Below, piece after piece: positions 55,180-64,000 of a DNA stretch of 64,000 nt; positions within the stretch are counted from its first letter, which is position 1; the number at the start of each line of letters is the position of its first letter. The stretch is from the NCBI RefSeq assembly GCF_053574225.1, contig NC_135632.1, positions 48,090,001 to 48,154,000 of the forward strand, written 5' to 3'. The translations under genes and the position numbers were made by a program. Origin of the DNA: Canis aureus (Eukaryota > Chordata > Mammalia > Carnivora > Canidae). Under the pieces are notes generated by a model. That model worked only from the letters and a program-made list of their open reading frames with translations. It was not told the DNA's origin and made no database searches.

Positions 55180-56850
55180 TCCAGCACATTTTCCAGCTTC
55201 ACTGAAGAATAATTGACAAATGAAAATGTATATGTTTAGATTATACAATGTGATTATTTTATACACACACACATTGCAACACAATCATCAAGATCAAGTT
55301 AATTAACACATCTGTCACCTCATGTAGTTAACTCTTTTTTCTTCTTTGTCCTAGTGAGAAGGCTGAAGATTTACTCTTAGCAAATTTCAAGTATATAATG
55401 CTACATTTTTAACTATAGTCACTGTGCTGTAATAGTAGATCATCAGAACTGATATAGGTGAAATCTTGTGCTCTTTTATGTATGTCTCCCCATTTTCTGC
55501 ACCCTCCAACCTCTGGCAACCACCATTCTACTCTATGATTCTATGAGATTAGCTTTTTATTTTTTATTATTCCACATATAAGTGATACCATACAGTTTTT
55601 TACTTTCTCTGTCTGGCTTACTTCACAGAGCACAATGTCCCCCAGATTCATCCACATTGTAGCAAGTGGCAGGGTTTCCTTCTTTATGGACAAATAATAG
55701 ACAAATAATAGTCCATTGTAGATATATACCACATTGTCTTTATTACTTCACCTGTTGATGAACACTTAAGTTCTTTCCATGCTTTGTCTAGTGTGAATAA
55801 TGCTATAATTGACATGGAGGTGTATATATCTCTTCATTACTGATTATTGTTTCCTTCAGATATATGCCCAGAAGTGGGATTGCTAGCTCTAGTTTAAATT
55901 TTTTGAGGAAACTCCATAGAGTTCTCCACACTGGCTAAACTAATTTCTATCTCATCAATTGTGCACAAAACTTTTATTTTCTCTATATCCTCATCAGTAC
56001 TTGCTCTTTCTTGTCTTTTTTATAACAGCCATTCTGACAGGTGTGAGTTGATAACTCATTATGGTTTTGATGGCATTTCTCTGATTATTATGATGTTAAG
56101 CACCTTTTAATGCTATTGGCCATTTGTATGTCTTTGGAAAAGAGGTCTGTTCAGATGCTTTGCCCTTTATTTATTTGTTTGCTTGTTTATTTATTTTGCT
56201 ATTGAGTTACATGAGATCCTTTCATATAGTTTGGAACTTGACTTATCAAATATATGAAAATATTGAAAATATTTTTCTCCATTCTATAGGTTGCCTTTTG
56301 CTTTTATTGATTGTTTCCATTGCTGTGAAGCTTTTCTAGTTTGATATAGTCCCACTTATTTATTTTAGCTTTTTTGCCTGTGCTTCTGACATCATATCCA
56401 AAAAATCACTGCCAAGACCAATATCATAGATATTTTTCCTTATGTTTTCTTCCAGGGCTTTTATGGGTCTTCAATCCATTTGGGGTTAATTTTTGTAAGT
56501 GGTATTAGATAGGGTCCACTGTCATTCTTTTGTTTATGGATATCTAGTTCTCCCAGCATGATTTATTGAAGAGACTTTCCTTTCCCTATTGTATGCTTTT
56601 GGAGCCTTTTTTCAAAGGTTAGTTGATTGTATACGCATAAGTTTATTTCTGGGCTTTCAATTGTGTTCCCACTGGTCTATATGCCTGTTTTCATGCCAGT
56701 ACCACACTGTTTTAATTTTTAATTACTATAGCATTGTAATATAGTTTGAAATCAGAAAATGTGATGGATCCAGCTTTGTTCTTTCTTATAATTGCTTTCT
56801 ATTCAGGGGTTTTTGTGCCTCCATACAAAGTTTACATTGTTTTCAAACAT
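55180..56850 (-). mobile_element. LINE-1 3' half, antisense (L1M-like)
   Basis: From left to right on the plus strand: antisense 3' UTR (55180-55530), antisense ORF2 C-terminus ('ttattccacatataagtgat', 'gatatatgcccagaagtggg', 'ttctccacactggctaaact', 'catttgtatgtctttggaaa') and more of ORF2 to about 56850 ('tttgtttatggatatctagt', 'tatatgcctgttttcatgcc'). Many stops. An approximate 12-base duplication 'gacaaataatag' appears at 55688-55711. Confidence 0.8.
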
Positions 56851-57369
56851 TGTGAATGTAAAATATGGTGCTTTGCTATTATTGCTTCAACCTCCAATTC
56901 TCACTACAGACATCATTAACCAATTACAGTTCCCTCTCAAACTGAGTCTGGATAAAGCCTGAGAATCCTTCCCAAAGCAGCACTGTAAGTAGCCACTACT
57001 AAGCAATCACAATTTGGAGTTGAGGTATCTGTTACCTGCAACACTTCAATGGAGTAACTCTAAAATGACTCGAGTGCCCCCTCCTCTTGATCAGACACCA
57101 ACTTCCAAATGGCAAGATGAGTAGAAAAAATTACTCAATGAGTAGAAAAAATTACTCAATGAGTAGAAAAAATTACTCAATGGCTCTTATTCTGAATGGC
57201 CAAACACTTGCTTAAAATAGACACCTGGGATCTGCATTTGCTGTTGTTGCAAAAATGTCACAATAGTAACTAGAGAAGCCAATTCCCTCTAAATGTAATT
57301 GACGAGGACATGATTTTCAGAATAGAAATTGTCAAATATCATGGACCTACTCTTAATATATACATCATC
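56851..57369. other. unassigned sequence with a 21-bp tandem repeat
   Basis: No gene. Contains the repeat at 57117-57181. Confidence 0.45.
57117..57181. repeat. 21-bp tandem repeat, three copies
   Basis: ATGAGTAGAAAAAATTACTC plus A, repeated at 57117, 57138 and 57159 with no differences. Perfect identity suggests recent expansion. Confidence 0.95.
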
Positions 57370-57490
57370 CCATATTGAGCACTTTACGAATGTTAATCCT
57401 CACAATAGCTCTATTTAGGTAATTATTACTATACCGATTACATGGATAAGCAAACTGAGCTAATGACAAATCATCCAGCCAAAGTAGTCA
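57370..57490 (-). mobile_element. MIR fragment, antisense
   Basis: 'tattgagcactttacgaatg', 'ttaatcctcacaatagctct' and 'catggataagcaaactgagc' match the antisense MIR 3' region. Confidence 0.7.
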
Positions 57491-59569
57491 TTTTTCAAAT
57501 TAATAAACATAACCAGAGATCTGGCATACATGGTGATGGAAGGAGATCTGAATAGGAATCACCAGAACACAGTGTTAGTCTCAGCTCGCTATCTTTGTTG
57601 CTTCTACATCAATGTGGTCACAGGAGCAATGATCTGCTACCTCACATGATTCTCTGGAAAATTTAAAAAGACAATGTAAAGGAAATATACAGTGATATGA
57701 TAAGAAAAAAGAGACCCAAGGATATATAATGATTTGTTCTCATGGCAACAATATGGCAAAACCAAGGTGTTGGCTCCTTCACACCCCTTGTCCAGCAAGA
57801 CCCCATCATGGAAAAAAACTGTGCAAGTATCTACAAAGGAGGACAAAATGGATCCACGTCCTTCCCCAGCTCACGCTTCATCATGAGGCACACACATACA
57901 GATGTTTCTCACCTCTCAGCTTTATTGTCATTTTAAACAGAGAAACAACAATGAGGTAGTCCTTGATGAGTTTGAAATACCTTATTCTCAGGGTAATTCA
58001 TAGATTTGTCTAAAGGCCTTTGTTTCACAACATGCATTAGATAGGGGATCCATGTGATAAACAGATGATAGTCACACAAAGAAACTATAACTATGAAACT
58101 ATGCCCCGGATGGGTATAAACTTGGCAGACTTGGTTTAGATTGGGAGGAATCAAGGAAGCCTTAACTGTACTTAGATTAAATGAAGCTTAAGACTTATCA
58201 TATTAAAGAAGAAGACAGTGGATACCAGAAAGAATATACAAGTCAATAGTTTCCAACTAATTAATAAAGGACTTCCAGGTTCCTATCAAGGAAATTGTCA
58301 TATTGAGAGGAGAAGAATTTTCTATATTTCTTGGGTTCTCAAGAGCTGGGAGTTGATCCACAAACCAAAGGAAAAAGAGAATTCAGGATATAATAAATCC
58401 CCACATGGGAACCACTTGAGAAAGTCTAACCCTTCTAGTTTTATGCTGAATATGAAGAAGAGAAGGAGATGGAAAAGCAAATAGTCAGAAACCTATGCAT
58501 TGGCTTTCCTCCAGGCTGAAACCCCACAGGGTTTATGCATAATGGTAACCTTCTAGTTAGCACAAGGATTCATGAGATCACTATAGGCTAGCAAACTACT
58601 TCCTAGATCATAGCTTGAGGGACTTTGCAATGTTTTAGGAGAAGCCCTCCATTCAGCTTGTCACAAATTCTAAAACATGTAGAGATTACTGGTATAGCAT
58701 GCATGGAGGAAATTATCTAAATATAGGGCCTGAGCTTGCATTCATTATGGTTGTGTGAAATAAGAAGAAAACCCAGAAGACTTCATGTGTCCTGATGAAG
58801 GGAAATGGAGGTACCAAGAACACTGTGAATCAACTGGGTGTGTGGTCCAAACAAAGAGATTATGGACAACCAGGACTTTGCAAAAGACTTCAGCTTCAGG
58901 TGACAGCGTTCTCCTTGGAAGGCCAGACAGGGTGAGCCCAGTAGACACCACCTAATGGCTCAAGAACTAGCCAAAATCATACCGTCCAGGGCAGAAGCCA
59001 GCAAGAACCCAAAGAAAGCACAAAGATCCCTATAAATGCATCTAAAGATTTGTCTCCCAACATCATAAAGATATATAAACCTCCCCATGCCAAAAAAAGT
59101 AAGCACTACCATCTTGGGAAAGACAGAAAAGAATAATGAGGGCTGGGACTTTCTCCAGAAAAATACTGAGTTACCTCAAAAATGCAGTTTAAACCAAAAA
59201 CAGGGAGGCATATCTGAAAAGTGTATTTTGCAACTCTAGTGATGGATAGGAAGGGAGGGCAGGTTGTTTCTCATTAATACAAATATTAAAGTTACAGAAA
59301 AATAAAGTGACACTGTCTTTGCATACATGGCTAGAACCATGTGCAAGTACAAACCTACAACAAATGCCACCACACGCCTGCTGCTTAAAGAAGGCTTCCA
59401 GCATCACATAGGTCCCAGTGCTTCTCATCATGTTCTACTTCACTCACTCTACCATGCTCACTTGTTACTGTTTTGTGTACCTCAAATCATTTTCTTATAT
59501 TTCTTCTTATGTTTAAGGAAAACTTTTCAAATAATTATGCTCATATCAGCTACATGGGTGGTAAATATT
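57491..59569. other. about 2 kb unassigned sequence
   Basis: Short ORFs (60-88 codons) on both strands, none with motifs. The A/G-rich stretch at 58200-58480 and the block 58760-58960 are not assigned to any repeat family I know. Confidence 0.45.
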
Positions 59570-60050
59570 TTGAGTGCTTGACTTATCAAAAATATCTTTA
59601 ATTGAAAGTTTGGCTGGGGGCCTATTCAGAATTTGAGGTTTATCATTTTCCTTAAAAAAGACACAGGATTTCTTCACTCTTGATGGTGAGAAGTCTAATG
59701 TCAAGCTGATTCTCACTGCATCTCAGGTAACCTGCTTTTAATTTACTGGAATTTTTATAACATTCTTTGTATCCTTGGAGTTTTCTACTTTAACTTGACT
59801 TCTAAGTGTGGATCTTTTTTTCGGTATCCTGCTCAGTGTGGTAAGGCCATTACACTCTGAAGACTCTTCTTTCTTCACTCCTGAGAAACTTCCTCTACTG
59901 TCTATTGGTTTCTTCCACTTTATTGTCTCTGTCCTCTTTCTGGAACTCCTAATGGATGAATATTTAACTCATCATTGCTCAATTGTTTGTATATTATTAT
60001 TTTTTGGTACTGAAAATGGGATATAATCTACATTTCTAGCTATAAGGCAT
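59570..60050 (-). mobile_element. L1M/HAL1 ORF1-type fossil, antisense
   Basis: 'cttctaagtgtggatctttt', 'tttcggtatcctgctcagtg' and 'tctttctggaactcctaatg' follow the antisense text of ancient L1/HAL1 ORF1 regions. Confidence 0.5.
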
Positions 60051-60114
60051 TGTTTAAATATATCATTACTCATTCATTGGTGACACATAAAGTAGCTTTT
60101 TAAATGATGCTTTA

Positions 60115-60310
60115 AGGGCAGCCTGGGTAGCTCAGCGGTTTAGCACCGCCTTCAGCCCAGGGCCTGATCCTGGAGACCTGGGATCGAGTCCCAGGTTAGG
60201 CTCCCTGCATGGAGCCTGCTTCTCCCTCTGCCTGTGTCTCTGCCTGTCTTTCTCTCTCTGTCTCTCATGAATAAATAAATAAAATCTTTAAAAAAAAAAA
60301 GAAATTTAAA
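60115..60310 (+). mobile_element. Carnivore SINE with 13-bp target-site duplication
   Basis: 'gggcagcctgggtagctcag', 'gatcctggagacctgggatc', 'gagtcccaggttaggctccc', CT block and 'aaataaataaataaaatctt' tail. AAATGATGCTTTA (60102-60114) and AAATGGTGCTTTA (60311-60323) flank it with one mismatch. Confidence 0.95.
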
Positions 60311-60489
60311 AAATGGTGCTTTAGAAGGACATCTAGTTGGGCATGCAGTTTAAGCAACTACAATGACGACAAAATTAAACCACAAATGTAGTAGAAGAAA
60401 GCATCAGGTAAAAGAAAGTTGTAATCTCAGATGAGGGAAGAGTTTTCCAAATATAATACAAAATGATTAAGGACAAACTGACAAATCTG

Positions 60490-60980
60490 AAGGCATGAAG
60501 TTTTATATGTATTTTGCTCTTTTTGAGAAAATTTATCAAAGTATAATACACATAGAGAAAAGTGCATGAATTGATAAACTTTCACAAACTGAGCAAACTC
60601 TATAACCAGCACCCAGATCAAGAAAGAGAACATTAGTAATTCCCCAATGGCCCTCATGCCACCTCTTCTCAGTTACCTCCCCAAGGGCAGCCACTCTCCT
60701 GACTCCATGACATAGATGGCATTGCCCATTTTGAACTTTGTATATGTATTACATATAATTAATATATAAAAATTAATATATACAATATAATAATATAATT
60801 ATAACATAATACACATAATTCAGTTATACATGATGATATAACTAGTATCATTATAATGTGCTCTTTGTGGCTGGCTGCTTTTGCACAACCCCACGTTTAT
60901 GAGATTCAGCCATGCTGCCTGTAACTGCAGTGAGTTCGTTCTCTTTACTGCAACTTTCCCACATGTGACTCTTCTCTGAC
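60490..60980 (-). mobile_element. Ancient L1 3' UTR, antisense
   Basis: 'gagaaaatttatcaaagtat', 'cagcacccagatcaagaaag' and 'agggcagccactctcctgac' match the antisense 3' end of L1ME/L1MC-type elements. An AT-rich expansion lies at 60736-60850. Confidence 0.65.
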
Positions 60981-62149
60981 TTATATCCATCCCCCTGTTG
61001 AAAGAATGACCTCTTAGACTTTTGTTTTCTGCTATGGGAGATTTCCCTGACTTACCTTCCAGCGTGGCTCTTTAACCCTGGCTTCTTGAGTTCTTATGTA
61101 GTCAGTCCTTTGATTTCTTTTTTCACTTTAATTGAACACATTTTGAGTTTCCAGGGATTCCTTCTTTTTTTTTTTCTAATGCTTGTTGTTTTTCATTAAC
61201 AACATCTTGTTCTTTGTTTTTTAAATAGAAAAAATAGACAATATTCATCTGTCTCTCTGTTTAAGGATACTAATAGAACTTTCCAGTTCTTTTTTATTTC
61301 TCAACTATTTCTGCCTCTTCCACAGAAGATTGCTCTGCGTTTTTGTTTTGTTTTTCATATTGATCCTTCCTTTTTGTGCTACTGCTTTTTCTTAAATGTT
61401 TGGCAATTCTTGCTTGAGATTTCATATTCATGAGCAAAGAGCAAAATCTCCTCTACAGTTGGGTAGGTCTGTCTCCTTCCCCAACTGGGGCAACTGAAGG
61501 CAGGTTCTGAGCAGGACACAGAGGTTGGTGACTGCAAACTTCCAGGTGCACTTCAGGGCTGGAGAGTGGTTCTCCAGTGGTAGGCAAGTCCTCCTTAACT
61601 GCCATGGTAGGAAGGCATGGGAGTCGTGTTGGAATGACTTCTTGGGTGGAGCTGTTTTGTTCTTGATGTCCTTATTTCTCTCTTTCTGCTGTTAATTTCT
61701 GCCTAATTCATTTCTAATCTACTCTGTTTTTCTCCAGGTCCCCCAAACCATAGGAGGATACCTTCCTAGAGAAAACACACGTTTTCTTTAGAGACTAGTT
61801 CTTGGATTTCATGCCATTGTCATATGCTTTATGTATAATGGGGAATGGGAGAAAGAGGGACATTTCCAAGAGACTCAGCTGTTATAATTTCATTTTTTTT
61901 AATACTAACCCTGGTGGCCACAGCATTTTGGATTTGTTGATCTCGACCTCAAAACCTTTTCTGTTCTCCCTTAAGAAGACTGCTCTCATGTGTTTCAGAC
62001 TAGTGCTTCTCAAGTTTTGTTACTTCCATCAAACTGATCACATCTGTCTTTTATCATCTAGGATTTCCTTAAACTTTCTCTTTTGCTGATAATTTCTGTC
62101 TTTGTCTTCCAGCAATATTACATTTAAATTATTGGGGTTTTTTTCCTCT
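60981..62149. other. unassigned, T-rich, probably ancient retroelement
   Basis: T-rich with no gene. The general texture suggests decayed antisense LINE or ERV sequence but I cannot match it. A 95-codon ORF at 61802-62089 lacks motifs. Confidence 0.4.
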
Positions 62150-62376
62150 GTAATACACTTTATTTATTTATTTTAAATTCCAGTATAGTTAGCATACAAT
62201 GTTATATTAGTTTTAGGTGAACAACAGAGTGATTCAACAATTTCTATACATTACTTAGCACTCATCAAGATAAATACCCTTAATGCCCTTCAATACCCTT
62301 AATGCCTAACCCCCAATCCTCCTGCCCTCTGGTAACCACTAGTTTGTTCCCTATAGTTAAGAGTTTGTTTCTTGGT

Positions 62377-62409
62377 TCTTTTCTTTTCTTTTTTCTTTTC
62401 TTTTCTTTT
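62377..62409. repeat. (TTTTC)n microsatellite
   Basis: Six to seven imperfect TTTTC units inside the antisense L1 3' UTR. Confidence 0.9.
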
Positions 62410-63539
62410 GCTTAATTCATTTGTTTTGTTTCTTAAATTCCACATATGAGTGAAATCATATGGTATATGCCTTTCTCTGACTGATTTATTCACTTAACAT
62501 TATACTCTAGTCCATCCATGTCACTGCAAATGGCAAGCTTTAATTCTTTTTTTATGGCTGAGCAATATTCATTGTGTATGTAAATACCAAATCTTCCTTA
62601 TCCTTTCATCTATCAGTGGACATTTGGATTGCTTCCATAATTTGGCTATTGTAAATAATGTTGCAGTAAATGTAAGGGTACATATATCCTTTTGAATTAG
62701 TGTTTTCACATTCTTTGGGAAAATACCCAGTAGTGCAATTATTAGATCATAGGGTAGTTCTACTTTTAAATTTTTGAGGAACTTCCATACTGTCTTCCAC
62801 AGTGCCTGCACTACTTTGCATTCCCATCAATAGTGCAAGAGGATTCCTTTTTCTCCACATTGTTGCCAACACTTGTTTCCCATGTTTTTTATTTTATTCA
62901 TTCTGGCAGGTATGAGGTGATATCTCATTGTCATTTTGATTTGCATTTCCCTGGTGAAGAGTGATGTGTCTTGGCCATCTGCAGGTCTTCTTTTGAGAAA
63001 TGTCTGTTCATGTCTTCTGCCCATTTTTTAATTGGATCATTTGGTGTTTTTTTGGTGTTGAGTTGTATAAGTTCTTCATCTATTTTGGATACTAACTCTT
63101 TACCAGATAGGTCATTTGCAAATATCTCCTCCCATTCAGTAAGTTGTCTTTTAGTTTTGTTGGCTATTTCCTTTGCTGTGCAGAAGCTTTTTATTTTGAT
63201 GTAGTCTCAATAGTTTATTTTTTGCTTTTGTTTCTCTTGCCTCAGGAGACATATCTAGAAAGATGTTTTGGCCAATGTCATAGAAATTACTGCCTGTGCT
63301 CTCTTCTAAAATTTTTATGGTTTCAGGTCTCACATTTAGGTCCTTAATCCATTTTAAGTTTATTTTTGTGTATGGTATAAGAAAATGCTAGAAAGTGGTT
63401 CAGTTTCATTCTTTTACATGCAGCTGTTGAGTTTTTCCAATACCATTTGTTGAAGAAACTGTCTTTTTCTCATTGCATATTCTTACCTCCTTTGTCAAAG
63501 ATTAGTTCACCACAACATCATGGCTTTATATCTGGGCTT

Positions 63540-63922
63540 CCCCCCCCCCACTTTTTTGTGCACTTTTTTAATTTAAATTCAGTTAGCCAACATATAGTAC
63601 ATCATTAGTTACAGATGTAGTGTTCAATAATTTATCAGTTATGTACAACGACCAATGCTCATCACAGTACATGCCCTCCTTAATGTCCATCACCCAATTA
63701 CCATATCCCTCCACCCATTTCCCTTCCAGCCACTCTCTGTTTCCTATAGTTAAGAGTCTCTCATGGTTTTTCTCCATCTCCAATGACTTCCCATTCAGTT
63801 TTCCCTCCCTTCCTCTATGACCCTCTGCGCTGCTTCTTATATTCCACATATGAGTGAAACCATATGATAATTCTTTCTTCGATTGACTTATTTCACTCAG
63901 CATAATACCCTCCAGTTGCATT
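63540..63922 (-). mobile_element. Nested 5'-truncated LINE-1 3' end, antisense
   Basis: Begins with a C-rich/T-rich tail, then 'aattcagttagccaacatat', 'gtccatcacccaattaccat', 'agttaagagtctctcatggt', 'catatgagtgaaaccatatg' and 'cataataccctccagttgca'. TCTGGGCTT occurs on both sides (63531-63539 and 63923-63931), where the host L1 would be continuous. Only about 380 bases of the element were inserted. Confidence 0.85.
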
Positions 63923-64000
63923 TCTGGGCTTTCTACACTATTCCATTCATCTATGTGTTTATAAATTATTGTTCTTAATTTTTCCCTTTGTCCTTTTGGG

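Larger units (their letters stand above)
62150..64000 (-). mobile_element. LINE-1 3' half, antisense, runs off the right edge
   Basis: Antisense 3' UTR at 62150-62440 ('gttagcatacaatgttatat'), then ORF2 C-terminus to 63539. Minus-strand pieces include MQALWKTVWKFLKNLKVELP (62569-62811) and a decayed C-terminal Cys/His segment (CWQQCGEKGILLHY at 62827-63024). The element is interrupted by a nested L1 (63540-63922) and continues 'tctacactattccattcatc' from 63932. Stops and frameshifts make it inactive. Confidence 0.85.

Noticed and set aside
62569..63333. Three minus-strand ORFs as parts of a functional reverse transcriptase
   Set aside because: They are decayed pieces of an old antisense L1 ORF2 C-terminus with intervening stops; no RT catalytic domain is in the window for this copy.
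1..64000. A previously undescribed bacterial-style system (CRISPR, operon, toxin-antitoxin)
   Set aside because: Composition, SINE/LINE content and absence of operon-like ORFs identify mammalian nuclear DNA; no regularly spaced short direct repeats with unique spacers were seen.

Overview
This window is canid nuclear DNA, almost certainly dog, wolf or a close relative. The evidence is a dense set of tRNA-derived carnivore SINEs, including copies of the young SINEC_Cf type that open with 'ggatccctgggtggcgcag', run through a CT-rich block and end in 'aaataaataaaaatt' plus poly-A. It also holds LINE-1 elements of the canid type, over a background of pan-mammalian fossils (L2, MIR, MER5A, MLT/MaLR LTRs, HAL1/L1M). 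I find no host protein-coding exon, tRNA, rRNA or CRISPR array. The window reads as gene-poor intergenic or intronic sequence, and the open reading frames outside LINE-1 are short and unsupported.

Region by region: 1-8.6 kb is a patchwork of old L1 and HAL1-like fragments. 8.6-9.06 kb is an AT-rich, repeat-free block resembling a conserved noncoding element. 9.9-18.8 kb carries solo LTRs, L2, MIR, MER5A and an ancient L1 split by both a SINE and a retroviral-type LTR. 19-29.6 kb has L2 (one copy still shows reverse-transcriptase reading frame), layered insertions, a second copy of the LTR family seen at 10 kb, a (CA)17 microsatellite and two more candidate conserved blocks. 30.6-31.9 kb holds a short antisense L1 3' end, an AT-rich microsatellite and a young SINEC_Cf.

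The dominant features are two full-length, same-orientation LINE-1 elements. The first (32056-38244) has target-site duplications, a GC-rich 5' UTR, an open ORF1 and an ORF2 of exactly 1275 codons. That ORF2 is interrupted by one in-frame TAG at codon 288; the endonuclease, reverse transcriptase and Cys/His motifs sit at the same residue numbers as in human L1. It also has a lysine next to the catalytic aspartate of RT motif A. The second (42639-48878) is an older relative with many stops and frameshifts and a SINE inserted in its ORF2. Both carry a stop at the same ORF2 codon.

49-64 kb is again old L2, MIR, MLT and L1 sequence, ending in an antisense L1 that itself contains a nested, 5'-truncated L1 with matching target-site duplications.

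The genes do not work together as a pathway. The only biochemical system here is retrotransposition: LINE-1 ORF1 and ORF2 act in cis and supply machinery in trans to the SINEs. Subfamily names come from recognising sequence patterns, not from a database search; boundaries without target-site duplications are approximate.
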